Shown here: piece by piece, positions 16,095-28,419 of the stretch
Position numbering within the stretch: position 1 is the first letter of the stretch
Layout: every line of letters begins with the position of its first letter
Assembly: GCA_021234155.1 (NCBI GenBank)
Contig: JAJEKV010000241.1
Location: 246,001-310,000, forward strand
DNA length: 64,000 nucleotides
Origin: Isoetes taiwanensis
Taxonomy: Eukaryota; Streptophyta; Lycopodiopsida; Isoetales; Isoetaceae
Reading direction: 5' to 3'
The notes under the pieces: model-generated
The model's input: only the letters and a program-made list of their open reading frames with translations
The model's database searches: none
What the model was told of the DNA's origin: nothing
Position numbers and translations under genes: made by a program

Positions 16095-18640
16095 CCTTTT
16101 AAAATCTGACGAACAGACTTTTACCTTCCATGGACTTTTGCAAAGACCACTTTAGGCCAATTAGCAGCCCCAAAAGAAAATAGGTGCCATTTTCTTTTAG
16201 GCCTAGACTTGATCACAAGTTAAATAATTAATCATCTTTACCAAAACATTAGAGACAAATCATCCTATTTGCAGTCTTGCTTCCAATCTGATTTCAATAA
16301 ACATGTTGCTCAAAGGAGAATAACACTGAATCATATTGAATTTAAATCCTCAAACCTTGCAAAAGATGAGATATCCCTATACATGGCTAAAACAAAAAAA
16401 ACCCAATTCAACATGTCTCAAGATAAAAAGCGAATGCTTATTACCTCAATTTAAATTTATGATCTTCCTATTGTATAAAATCAACTATGAATCATAGTAA
16501 GTTGCATGCTTAAATAAAACAGTAATACCAAGAGGACCTTGATGAAGAGTTTTCTCCTGATATGCTACAAAAGCATATGATCTTATCTTCCCAACAATTG
16601 TAGAGCTAGAAAAGAGCTACAAAAGCAATTTCTGCATTTAGAAAATGATGTATGGAATTTAATTCTTGCTACTTTGGCAAGAAACAATATGTCTAAAAAG
16701 TTTGAATAACTTATCTGTATGTTCTGAAATAATGCCCAAGCTGGACCATTGAAACGATACTTACACCATCCCTAATAGAACAAAACAGAGGAGGTGGAGT
16801 CCCGGTTACCTGCCGCCAACCAGACAAATGTTAGCCTGAGCAGGGTAACAATGAAAGGACTAGCAGGTAAGCTATGAGACACCACGGCTTATAACCCTTC
16901 ACCGTGTTCTGTTCAAAAATGTATACATGTTTCAAAACTGTGCACAAAGAAACTCAATCAGGACCATTAACTCCTATGATAGTCCATCAATTTTGCATGT
17001 ACGACACTAGAATGTGAGTAAAAGCATCGCACATGTCAATACTACAACAGGTGCTAATTGTTAACCTTTATGCCAATGCTTGAATCTGCAAGATTAGATC
17101 TGCAATAATAGATCAGAGAAATAAAGCCTCATGTATATTCTAAAACATTCAAATGCAATCATGTTACAGGAACCTCTAACTTTGGTCTGATATAAACCAA
17201 TAGAGAGACTGTCCAAAATAAATGGCAGAGGTCAGACAAGTTCAGTGATCTCAGAAGTATCTCAAGTTTAGCCCTTCACCAAGTTCAGTCCAACTAATCT
17301 CAAAGTTCTCAAACGAGTCTTATTTCACAATGAAACATACAACTTCACAAATTTAAGCTAAAACTGAAACACAAGATCTAACTTGTAATTCATACGCTGG
17401 AAGCAATAATGGCATTGATAGCACAGGCCTTAAACTGGTAATGATCTAGAACAAGTTTGGAGCTCATATCTTTGTAGCAGAAATAAAAAATGCACCATAG
17501 AGTTTTCTAGATTTGTTTTTTAGCTACTCACATGTCAAGTTCATTGAATAGCAATCTTCATGTTCATAACCATAATTGTACAGACCTGGATTGAAGTCTT
17601 CTGTCCATAGCCATCGGTAGTGTTAGAATTTGAATTGAACTGCATCATATTGTATGCTGGATCCATCATTATGATTTAAAAGAACCCAATATCCAATGCT
17701 ATAATGATCACAAAAGCCATCTCCACAAATGCCAAAAGCTTCAACTGGAACAACACGAATGTGTTGAAATGCAAACGGTAGATCCCAGCTGTATGAAATA
17801 GTGTCTGCATATTTTTCCAAAAGGGGAGCATCCACGGGTATGCCATCCAGCATGAAGAACAAAGTTACAGGCAGATTAAGCTCTTGCAGATCACCATCGG
17901 CGCTTATGAAATGCCAGAGCCCTGCAGAGCTGTTAGATATAAGGCAAAACCCTAGATGTAAGGGGTTTTATTTCACAACATGTTTCCAAAGTAACCGCAA
18001 AAATAAAGAGAGCTTTTTTTCTTTACGCTTGTCATGCAAAAATAAAGAGAGCTTTTTTTCTTTACGCTTGTCATATTTCACATGAGAGGATGAAATGGAA
18101 CCACCTTTGGTCACGATGCATGCGCTTTTTTGCAACTTTTTGCAAGAAGCAAACAAATGCATGAAAGAAATAATTTGGTTTGAAGCCACTTGGCAATATG
18201 CATGTATAGATAAAACGCATGCCTTTTCTTTACAAAGGCCTTTAGAAAAGCCTTTATATAAGTATAAACCAAAATTTAGAGAAGTGGATCTTAAAATGAA
18301 ATTTTGAGGCATAGTCCAACGTAATACAATTTTTAATACTATTGCCCAAGTGTGCAAATGGTATAATGACATGGTTAGGATTCTACAAGAGCCATTAGTA
18401 ACAAAATAGTTTGAAGAGATGTTGTTACTTACAATATGATGGACATCCATGTCTTCAAATATATCTAGAGCCATGTGGTGTGGATGTCAAAAGGTCAAAT
18501 ATCACATACCTTATATGTGAGCTTTATGCTAATCTTCCAATTGCTCCCAGCACATTAAAGTTCGCGTAAAGCATCCATATGGTAATCAACCAATTCTTCT
18601 ATCTCAATCTGCGCTGTTGGATAGGTATATTCACCCCTTA
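16095..18640. repeat. Segment A, copy 1 (A1)
   Basis: About 2.5 kb that recurs almost unchanged at 22,355-25,690 (A2, enlarged by an insertion) and 26,450-28,415 (A3, truncated). It starts with aaaaccttttaaaatctgac. It contains a dispersed element of about 120 bp (16,790-16,915, gaacaaaacagaggagg...ccgtgttctgttc, also at 52,365-52,495) and a minus-strand exon-like open frame at 17,623-17,926. A1 alone carries a 39-bp tandem duplication at 17,997-18,074. Confidence 0.9.
17623..17926 (-). CDS. Unidentified exon-like open frame in segment A, copy 1
   Basis: On the minus strand, a good acceptor (gctctgcag) precedes an open frame of about 100 codons. It starts LWHFISADGDLQELNLPVT, contains FFMLDGIPVDAPLLEKYADT and GICGDGFCDHYSIGYWVLLN, and ends at a TAA after VQFKF. 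Composition looks like a folded globular domain, and the frame is kept in A3 (28,010-28,255). A2 lost 35 bp from it. I do not recognise the family. Further minus-strand exon-like pieces lie upstream (MALDIFEDMDVHHI followed by a GTAAGT donor at about 18,432). It may be the 3' exon of a host gene duplicated with the segment, or part of a mobile element. Confidence 0.4.
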
Positions 18641-20005
18641 TTCCTTAATCTACACCGTACGCAAAGTTCCTCGTTTGTGGGGTATGGAAGTATGGAATTT
18701 GCTATACTGTATAACAAGATTTACAAAATACTATAAGATTTGAGGTAATATACTATATGGTGTTAATTTTATACGTGCAAAACATAATTATAGGGGCTCT
18801 CGCTGCCCTACGTCACCCCCCCGTGTGAATATGCACCCAAACTAAAGGGGGTTTGAAGGGGGATTTAATTTAAAGGTAATGTAATGGTTTAATGTAATGG
18901 TTTAATTTAATTTAATATAATGATTTTTGTTATAGGTTAAAAAATTTTTTTGCCCCTTCGGGGCTAAGAAGGGGCAACGTGACTTCACACTTGGATGAGT
19001 TGATGTTATATTTTGTAAATAATAATATGTCGGATGTAAAACATGTAGCAAATAGCAATATAACAAATAATAATATGAAGCCTAAAAAACTATAATATTA
19101 TAGCATAATGTTTGTAACATTTGATTCTTGCGTAGACATGTCCATAATCCATAATGGTATAATCCATAGGTGGTTTAAACACTAGTATATAGGTGCATTT
19201 CTGAAGACATAGGTCGTTAGCATAGCAACAGGCTTAACGAACCTATTTCATAGTTAATTTTCTGCAAAAGGACAACTGGACAACTGTACATCTAGCATAA
19301 GTGCATGAAGCAGACATCAAACATGCCAAAGGATAATGCTGCATCAAACATTCTGCAAGACAGGTATGGCTACATTATAGAGCAAGAGCGGCTGCATTCT
19401 GGCTGTAAAGTAAGAGCATTTCAGCTTCAAACATGAAATTTCTTTACATTGCAACAACACCTTTGATAAAGCAAGAAAATAATTATATATGGCACCGTAC
19501 GATAGATTCACAGCAGAGCATCATGGCAGATGGAATGGTATCACATGTTGGATTAAATAAAATCGTGCTTGTTCTTGAACACTACATTCAAACACAAATC
19601 TGTCCAAGCAGCTCCCTGCTCCCATCTATCTCTGAAGCCAAATTTGCTGGCTCCACTGCCTGAGCGATAAGGTACCGTAGCATGATGATTTACATTCATT
19701 CTGCTTTTCTGTTTCCCGTGAGAATACGTGATATCTGCAATCCTCTGCTAAATGCTTGGTTAAAGAGCAGCCTCTAGAAGCTAAGAAACTGTGCAGCTCT
19801 TTTGCATCCAGTACCACGTATCCTTCTTTTTTACCTAAGACAGCTTTCTGAGCAAACTCAGCCATCTACACCTTTGACTTGCCAAAGGAGCAACCAAGAA
19901 GAACATCATAAGATCAAAGCATTCTAATTTGGTAATATCGTGCATGGATAAAGTATTCGTAAACATATCTGAAAATATTAAATAAGATAACATTAAAGAG
20001 CATAC
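18641..20005. other. Downstream region of TEX261-like gene; last exon unresolved
   Basis: Expected to hold the C-terminal exon of the TEX261-like gene (minus strand). The only candidate is an open stretch at about 19,835-19,970 after a 'tattttcag' acceptor (CFDLMMFFLVAPLAS...), but the implied intron would be under 40 nt and similarity to the family's C-terminus is weak. Plus-strand 18,780-18,970 has G-rich and T-rich runs (gggggtttgaaggggg). No other gene seen. Confidence 0.4.
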
Positions 20006-20659
20006 CCACGCCACCAAGGAAATCGTACAAACTAAGGCTGACATATGGAAAGGTCTTCAGAAGTCTGTAATAAATAAGATTTACTGCCAATCCACAAGCG
20101 ATGCAAAAGAATGGCAATCCATCCACAACAAAGAGCAGCAGATGAATTGCAAACTCAGCCTGAATAAGAATCATGTTAGGAAACCCATGAACATTAAAAG
20201 AAAACAAATATATGGGCAATTGTTAAGTTCTACCAGTACCTTAATTGCAATACGTATCAGTTTCCCTGTGGAAACACAGTGCTCTTCCACAAGTTCTGCT
20301 AGGTAATATAACCCAGTTGCTGCAACGGGAATAAAAATAACACCCGGCAAAGATTTAAAAATTCCATGTATGTGTTGCAATGTGCATTTGTCTATCTTGC
20401 TTAAAATACACCATTTCTATGTTGACTGCACTATATCGAAAAATCCAGCACGTAACATTGTGTTGAGCCAAATCACGATGAATATGAAAAACCCAATATT
20501 GTAAAAAATGCACTGGAAATAATTTCAATGCAATCAATCATGTTCAATAAAGACATATCTAGGTAGAAAGGAAGGGAGCAGATTTTTACCAAAGCATGTC
20601 ACGGCAAAGAGAACCAAAAGGAAAACCCCAAGCAAGGATGCAATTGCAGAGATCGACAT
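20006..20659 (-). CDS. TEX261/SVP26-like membrane protein, 5' three exons
   Basis: Family members (yeast Svp26/Erv26, animal TEX261) are small ER-Golgi membrane proteins that act as cargo adaptors for COPII vesicles. Exons on the minus strand are 20,659-20,590, 20,319-20,240 and 20,159-20,006, with GT/AG borders and matching phases. They encode MSISAIASLLGVFLLVLFA (first membrane segment), then ATGLYYLAELVEEH, the family's hallmark, followed by STGKLIRIAIK. Next come a hydrophobic segment (FAIHLLLFVVDGLPFFCIAC) and LIYYRLLKTFPYVSL. About 102 of an expected 190-200 residues are covered; the C-terminal exon was not found with confidence. An in-frame ATG at 20,848 would add 63 residues not typical of the family, so I prefer 20,659. 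Neighbouring DNA is duplicated, but this gene occurs once. Confidence 0.75.
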
Positions 20660-21589
20660 GGCGACCAATGGCTTGAAAGATTCGGATTCTCGGGCACCAT
20701 AGCCAGGGTTCAATGACAGCTTTGAAAAACTAGCGGGTATTGGACGACCGAGATGGATCGCGCAATTAGTGTCTGCAGTCGCAGGACACTCAGTAATAGT
20801 AGCATTTTTTACCCAAAAATGAGATGAATTAACATATTCCAGCTTCATCTTCCAAAATTCTAAATGATTGTGATCTCTTGTCTGATGTTTTCAAAGGAGC
20901 ATTATCGGTGTACTTATGCCTTGCTGGCTACAAGAGCCAACAGGCCATTATTGGAGCCCTTATTGTCCCATCCATATAGTAGACTAAGAAACAGCATTAG
21001 CATGAGCTGACTGTAGACTGCTAATATTCAATCCAGAAAACTTGTGCATTCTTGGAAAGTGGGGCAACCTAAGATGCTATGCGAACGAGATATTAGCTGC
21101 TGGAAGACAAAACAGCAGGGGATATAAAGCAGGAAAGGCAATACACCTAAAAATTACCATTTCTGTGCTACCAAGTCGTCCTGATCCTGACAGCCTTCCT
21201 GCCGCCATAGCTGGAGTTCTTCCATCCTTGCCTTAGCCGATTGGAGCCATTCCATCATTGTCTATTATTTGTCTATTATGATAACCCTAGGAAAGAAGAG
21301 CTCGACATCTGCATGCCGAGTTTGAAAATTCGTCTAAAAATAGTGCATTGGAAAAGGGCTTCCATTGTAAACCCTTGGATTAAAAACTCCTAGGGTCAAT
21401 CTTGGCCATTAAGATGGGTAAGGGGAGCAAAAACCATTAAGAATGTGGAACTAAAACATAAAAATACCACGCGCACTCTAGATATACTGATAAGTACATC
21501 TCGTGGAATACGCTCTCAAAATCATATAAAAACCATATTAAAAAGTGTACAAAAATACAAAAGAAACCCCCTGTTATTATGCTACATAT
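20660..21589. other. Upstream of TEX261-like gene, no gene seen
   Basis: Probable promoter and 5' UTR of the minus-strand TEX261-like gene, followed by AT-rich sequence. No conserved open frame was recognised on either strand. Confidence 0.4.
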
Positions 21590-22345
21590 TTTATCTTGGT
21601 GCTCTTCACAATAGCCTGGCCAGTGCCAAAAGTAATGTCCCATAATAAAAAAAAAGCCTGCCTCCAACTGTAGTTTAGGAGGCCACCTGCTTTATTCATA
21701 CTAGAAAGACTTTTCTAATACTAGAAAGACTTTTCTAGAATGATGTTACAACAAGGAGAGTAGGACCCTGCTGTAACACAGGGGCCCTACCCTCACTATT
21801 GCTATTCTACTCATTTCTACTTATTTATACATATTTAAAATCCACTAAAGAGCTAGTACTTAAAAATGAATCATATTTGGGCCGAATGGCATTAGAAGAT
21901 ATCAGGCCAAATGGCATAAATGGGTATGACCCCTTTGCTTATTCTCCATGATGATAGATCAATTCCATAAAAATGTTTCACCATAAGATTGAATACATGA
22001 AAGTATATTTCTAAAATACAAAGGCTCATACCTCTCAATAATGTAGTTCTTTGTAAACTATATAACCAATCGCAGACTTGTCATTTGTAGTAGAATCTCC
22101 ATCAACACTAGGCATCCTTTGGCATTCCACATGCAAAGCTAAATTGAAAAGTTTCCATTACCAATGTTGATATATGGCGGTTGTCTTTCTCGTTGTAAAG
22201 CTTTACTCGACCAATAAATGAGTCTGTTGCATCCATTTTTTTTTTCCTTTTCCTATGTCACATATAATACACATGTAAGTTGAAGAATAGTCACACCTAA
22301 AAGTAGATCAAGTCAAGGTCCCCAGTATAACCAAGAAACTGAAGT
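21590..22345. repeat. Segment B, copy 1 (contains a family-H hairpin)
   Basis: Begins 'ttttatcttggtgctcttca' and matches 25,695-26,445 almost base for base. It includes the family-H hairpin repeat (21,650-21,815), with the 20-bp duplication 'tactagaaagacttttctaa', and a stretch of pyrimidines near 22,240. In both places segment A follows directly. Confidence 0.9.
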
Positions 22346-22354
22346 AAAAATAAA

Positions 22355-25300
22355 AAACCTTTTAAAATCTGACGAACAGACTTTTACCTTCCATGGACTT
22401 TTGCAAAGACCACTTTAGGCCAATTAGCAGCCCCAAAAGAAAACAGGTGCCATTTTCTTTTAGGCCTAGACTTGATCACAAGTTAAATAATTAATCATCT
22501 TTACCAAAACATTAGAGACAAATCATCCTATTTGCAGTCTTGCTTCCAATCTGATTTCAATAAACATGTTGCTCAAAGGAGAATAACACTGAATAATATT
22601 GAATTTAAATCCTCAAACCTTGCAAAAGATGAGATATCCCTATACATGGCTAAAAAAAAAAAAACCCAATTCAACATGTCTCAAGATAAAAAGCGAATGC
22701 TTATTACCTCAATTTAAATTTATGATCTTCCTATTGTATAAAATCAACTATGAATCATAGTAAGTTGCATGCTTAAATAAAACAGTAATACCAAGAGGAC
22801 CTTGATGAAGAGTTTTCTCATGTCTGATATGCTACAAAAGCATATGATCTTATCTTCCCAACAATTGTAGAGCTAGAAAAGAGCTACAAAAGCAATTTCT
22901 GCATTTAGAAAATGATGTATGGAATTTAATTCTTGCTACTTTGGCAAGAAACAATATGTCTAAAAAGTTTGAATAACTTATCTGTATGTTCTGAAATAAT
23001 GCCCAAGATGGACCATTGAAACGATACTTACACCATCCCTAATAGAACAAAACAGAGGAGGTGGAGTCCCGGTTACCTGCAGTCAACCAGACAAATGTTA
23101 GCCTGAGCAGGGTAACAATGAAAGGACTAGCAGGTAAGCTATGAGACACCGCGGATTATAACCCTTCACCGTGTTCTGTTCAAAAATCTGTGCACAAAGA
23201 AACTCAATCAGGACCATTAACTCCTATGATAGTCCATTAATTTTGCATGTACGACACTAGAATGTGAGTAAAAGCATCGCACATGTCAATACTACAACAG
23301 GTGCTAATTGTTAACCTTTATGCCAATGCTTGAATCTGCAAGATTAGATCTGCAATAATAGATCAGAGCAATAAAGCCTCATGTATATTCTAAAACATTC
23401 AAATGCAATCATGTTACAGGAACCTCTAACTTTGGTCTGATATAAACCAATAGAGAGACTGTCCAAAATAAATGACAGAGGTCAGACAAGTTCAGTGATC
23501 TCAGAAGTATCTCAAGTTTAGCCCTTCACCAAGTTCAGTCCAACTAATCTCAAAGTTCTCAAACGAGTCTTATTTCACAATGAAACATACAACTTCACAA
23601 ATTTAAGCTAAAACTGAAACACAAGATCTAACTTGTAATTCATATGCTGGAAGCAATAATGGCATTGATAGCATAGGCCTTAACCTGGTAATGATCTAGA
23701 ACAAGTTTGGAGCTCATATCTTTGTAGCAGAATTAAAAAATGCACCACAGAGTTTTCTAGATTTGTTTTTTAGCTACTCACATGTCAAGTTCATTGAATA
23801 GCAATCTTCATGTTCAAAACCATAATTGTACAGACCTGGATTGAAGTCTTCTGTCCATAGCCATCGGTAGTGTTAGAATTTGAATTGAACTGCATCATAT
23901 TGTATGCTGGATCCATCATTATGATTTAAAAGAACCCAATATCCAATGCTATAATGATCACAAAAGCCATCTCCACAAATGCCAAAAGCTTCAACTGGAA
24001 CAACACGAATGTGTTGAAATGCCATATTTTTCCAAAAGGGGAGCATCCACGGGTATGCCATCCAGCATGAAGAACAAAGTTACAGGCAGATTAAGCTCTT
24101 ACAGATCACCATCGGCGCTTATGAAATGCCGAGCCTTGAGCAATTTTTGTTAGATATAAGGCAAAACCCTAGATGTAAGGGGTTTTATTTCACAACATGT
24201 TTCCAAAGTAACCGCAAAAATAAAGAGAGCTTTTTTTCTTTACGCTTGTCATATTTCACATGAGAGGATGAAATGGAACCACCTTTGGTCACGATGCATG
24301 CGCTTTTTTGCAACTTTTTGCAAGAAGCAAACAAATGCATGAAAGAAATAATTTGGTTTGAAGCCACTTGGCAATATGCATGTATAGATAAAACGCATGC
24401 CTTTTCTTTACAAAGGCCTTTAGAAAAGCCTTTATATAAGTATAAACCAAAATTTAGAATAGAATAGAATAGAATAGAATATGATTTTATCGTCCACGGA
24501 GACCAACTGGCCTATGGGACCCAAGTACAAAGAGAGAGAGCAGCAGGCGTATTACTACCAGGATTAAAAAACCCCCGCCCCGAAGGGTTTTCGGGGGAAA
24601 AACCTTAGTAGCAATAAGGATACTGACATACTGCACAGTTATATACATAATCACAAGTACAGCTGAGGTTAATGTCGGACAGGGGGGCATAAGCGAGTCC
24701 GCGTATCCATTACCTCCGGAGGTATGATCCCAACAAGCCTACAGAGGCCGTGCTTTCATTAGCTCATGCAAGGCGATGGGGCACAACTAACCGAAAGCAT
24801 ACCAGAGCCGGGATATGCTCAAATGCAGACGGACGGGCACGGAGGGCGTGGCTTTCATCCTCAATGGCCTGCTGTTGGCGGCAGCGGCGGACTCTGTCCT
24901 CACGCTGCGGCTCCGTATCCATCTCCCTGTCTCTCAATGCGAAGGTGGTGTGCACATGCGAATGGAAGCAATCACCTGCGCGCTTTTTCATGGGTAGATG
25001 GGTGCGCAGGTAGTGGTGGTGGGCCCCTCGTGAGCATGGGATTAACCGGGCTGTCGATAATTTGCCACCTTGACATGTGATAGGGCCTCTGCATCCCAAA
25101 GCTTGGCCATGAAGCAAGCATCAAAGCGCTTCAAGGCAAAGACGTTCCTTCGGTGTATGCACTGGTCCACATCTGTGTGCCTGCACATTCCATAGCGAGA
25201 ACCACTGGGCTTGCTTGTCTTTCCAGCAGGCTTTGAGTCGCTGCGGGCCCATCGCCACTGCCGAAGCAAGGTTGGGCAGCCGGGCTTCATCCATAGCCAC

Positions 25301-25690
25301 CACCTTCTGGAAGTAAATAATGTGACGTTCCAGCGCAGCCCTCTGTAATGGAAGGAAGCCTGTCTCTTGAAGTGGATCTTAAAATGAAATTTTGAGGCAT
25401 AGTCCAACGTAGTACAATTTTTAATACTATTGCCCAAGTGTGCAAATGGTATAATGACATGGTTAGGATCATTAGTAACAAAATAGTTTGAAGAGATGTT
25501 GTTACTTACAATATGATGGACATCCATGTCTTCAAATATATCTAGAGCCATGTGGTGTGGATGTCAAAAGGTCAAATATCACATACCTTATATGTGAGCT
25601 TTATGCTAATCTTCCAATTGCTCCCAGCACATTAAAGTTCGCATAAAGCATCCATATGGTAATCAACCAATTCTTCTATCTCAATCTGCT
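22355..25690. repeat. Segment A, copy 2 (A2), split by a LINE insertion
   Basis: Matches A1 (16,095-18,620) closely. The differences are a 35-bp deletion at about 24,022 (the text passes from 'gaaatgc' directly to 'catatttttcc'), a small deletion near 23,187, and the insertion at 24,461-25,368. At 25,690 the A sequence joins directly to segment B, so the TEX261-like region present after A1 is missing here. Confidence 0.9.
24461..25368 (-). mobile_element. LINE 3' end with (TTCTA)n tail, inserted in A2
   Basis: A1 reads 'aaatttagagaagtggatc' where A2 has the same flanks separated by about 908 bp. Read on the minus strand, the insert starts near 25,368 with an open, GC-richer stretch (LPLQRAALERHI, KVVAMDEARLPNLASAV). 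It passes through a non-coding tail and ends 'gtggacgataaaatcatattc' followed by repeated TTCTA. A body that ends in a short tandem repeat instead of poly-A is typical of RTE-type LINEs and their SINEs. It is 5' truncated and carries no recognisable reverse transcriptase. The same 3' end occurs at 7998-8060 with a different pentamer. Confidence 0.75.
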
Positions 25691-25694
25691 ACTT

Positions 25695-26445
25695 TTTTTA
25701 TCTTGGTGCTCTTCACAATAGCCTGGCCAGTGCCAAAAGTAATGTCCCATAATAAAAAAAGCCTGCCTCCAACCGTAGTTTAGGAGGCCACCTGCTTTAT
25801 TCATACTAGAAAGACTTTTCTAATACTAGAAAGACTTTTCTAGAATGATGTTACAACAAGGAGAGTAGGACCCTGCTGTAACACAGGGGCCCTACCCTCA
25901 CTATTGCTATTCTACTCATACTTATTTATACATATTTAAAATCCACTAAAGAGCTAGTACTTAAAAATGAATCATATTTGGGCCGAATGGCATTAGAAGA
26001 TATCAGGCCAAATGGCATAAATGGGTATGACCCCTTTGCTTATTCTCCATGATAGATCAATTCCATGGAAATGTTTCACCATAAGATTGAATACATGAAA
26101 GTATATTTCTAAAATACAAAGGCTCATACCTCTCAATAATGTAGTTCTTTGTAAACTATATAACCAATCCCAGACTTGTCATTTGTAGTAGAATCTCCAT
26201 CAACACTAGGCATCCTTTGGCATTCCACGTGCAAAGCTAAATTGAAAAGTTTCCATTACCAATGTTGATATATGGCGGTTGTCTTTCTCGTTGTAAAGCT
26301 TTACTCGACCAATAAATGAGTCTGTTGCATCCATTTTTTTTCCTTTTCCTATGTCACATATAATACACATGTAAGTTGAAGAATAGTCACACCTAAAAGT
26401 AGATCAAGTCAAGGTCCCTAGTATAACCAAGAAACTGAAGTAAAA
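25695..26445. repeat. Segment B, copy 2
   Basis: Near-identical to 21,590-22,345, including the family-H hairpin (25,755-25,920). It is joined on the left to A2 and on the right to A3. Confidence 0.9.
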
Positions 26446-26449
26446 ATAA

Positions 26450-28415
26450 AAAACCTTTTAAAATCTGACGAACAGACTTTTACCTTCCATGGACTTTTGC
26501 AAAGACCACTTTAGGCCAATTAGCAGCCCCAAAAGAAAACAGGTGCCATTTTCTTTTAGGCCTAGACTTGATCACAAGTTAAATAATTAATCATCTTTAC
26601 CAAAACATTAGAGACAAATCATCCTATTTTTGGTCTTGCTTCCAATCGATTTCAATAAACATGTTGCTCAAAGGAGAATAAATTTGAATAATATTGAATT
26701 TAAATCCTCAAACCTTGCAAAAGATGAGATATCCCTATACATGGCTAAAAAAAAAAAAAAAACCCAATTCAACATGTCTCAAGATAAAAAGCTTAATGCT
26801 TATTACCTCAATTTAAATTTATGATCTTCCTATTGTATAAAATCAACTATGAATCATAGTAAGTTGCATGCTTAAATAAAACAGTAATACCAAGAGGACA
26901 TTGATGAAGAGTTTTCTCATGTCTGATATGCTACAAAAGCATATGATCTTATCTTCCCAACAATTGTAGAGCTAGAAAAGAGCTACAAAAGCAATTTCTG
27001 CATTTAGAAAATGATGTATGGAATTTAATTCTTGCTACTTTGGCAAGAAACAATATGTCTAAAAAGTTTGAATAACTTATCGTATGTTCGAAATAATGCC
27101 CAAATTTGGACCATTGAAACGATACTTACACCATCCCTAATAGAACAAAACAGAGGAGGTGGAGTCCCGGTTACCTGCAGTCAACCAGACAAATGTTAGC
27201 CTGAGCAGGGTAACAATGAAAGGACTAGCAGGTAAGCTATGAGACACCACGGCTTATAACCCTTCACCGTGTTCTGTTCAAAAATGTATACATGTTTCAA
27301 AACTGTGCACAAAGAAACTCAATCAAGACCATTAACTCCTATGATAGTCCATCAATTTTGCATGTACGACACTAGAATGTGAGTAAAAGCATCGCACATG
27401 TCAATACTACAACAGGTGCTAATTGTTAACCTTTATGCCAATGCTTGAATCTGCAAGATTAGATCTGCAATAATAGATTAGAGCAATAAAGCCTCATGTA
27501 TATTCTAAAACATTCAAATGCAATCATGTTACAGGAACCTCTAACTTTGGTCTGATATAAACCAATAGAGAGACTGTCCAAAATAAATGGCAGAGGTCAG
27601 ACAAGTTCAGTGATCTCAGAAGTATCTCAAGTTTAGCCCTTCACCAAGTTCAGTCCAACTAATCTCAAAGTTCTCAAACGAGTCTTATTTCACAATGAAA
27701 CATACAACTTCACAAATTTAAGCTAAAACCTGAAAACACAAGATCTAACTTGTAATTCATATTTGGAAGCAATAATGGCATTGATAGCAATGTGCCTTAA
27801 CCCGGTAATGATCTAGAACAAGTTTGGAGCTCATATCTTTGTAGCGAGAAATTAAAAATGCACCACGAGTTTTCTAGATTTGTTTTTAGCTACTCACATG
27901 TCAAGTTCATTGAATAGCAATCTTCATGTTCAAAACCATAATTGTACTGCACTGGATTGAAGTCTCTCATCCATAGCCATCGGTAGTGTTAGAATTTGAA
28001 TTGAGCGCATCATATTGTATCTTTGGATCCATCATTATGATTTAAAAGAACCCAATATCCAATGCTATAATGATCACAAAAGCCATCTCCACAAATGCCA
28101 AAAGCTTCAACTGGAACAACACGAATGTGTTGAAATGCAAACGGTAGATCCCAGCTGTATGAAATAGTGTCTGCATATTTTTCCAAAAGGGGAGCATCCA
28201 CGGGTATGCCATCCAGCATGAAGAACAAAGTTACAGGCAGATTAAGCTCTTGCAAATCACCATCGGCGCTTATGAAATGCCAGAGCCCAAATCACCATCG
28301 GCGCTTATGAAATGCCAGAGCCCTGCAGAGCTGTTAGATATAAGGCAAAACCCTAGATGTAAGGGGTTTTATTTCACAACATGTTTCCAAAGTAACCGCA
28401 AAAATAAAGAGAGCT
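26450..28415. repeat. Segment A, copy 3 (A3), truncated, with altered CAG/CTG sites
   Basis: Matches A1 and A2 but stops at 'aaagagagcttttt' (28,419), where a T-rich block begins. Many positions that read CAG or CTG in A1/A2 are changed here (for example 26,640, 27,080, 27,106, 27,760, 27,795, 27,846 and 28,004). A 35-bp tandem duplication lies at 28,254-28,323. The minus-strand exon-like open frame (28,010-28,255) is retained. Confidence 0.9.
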
Positions 28416-28419
28416 TTTT

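Noticed and set aside
15862-18074. Regularly spaced short repeats as a CRISPR array
   Set aside because: Only two copies each, adjacent with no spacers, in a plant-type genome.
19835-19970. Last exon of the TEX261-like gene
   Set aside because: The implied intron is under 40 nt and the peptide matches the family's C-terminus poorly; kept only as a possibility.
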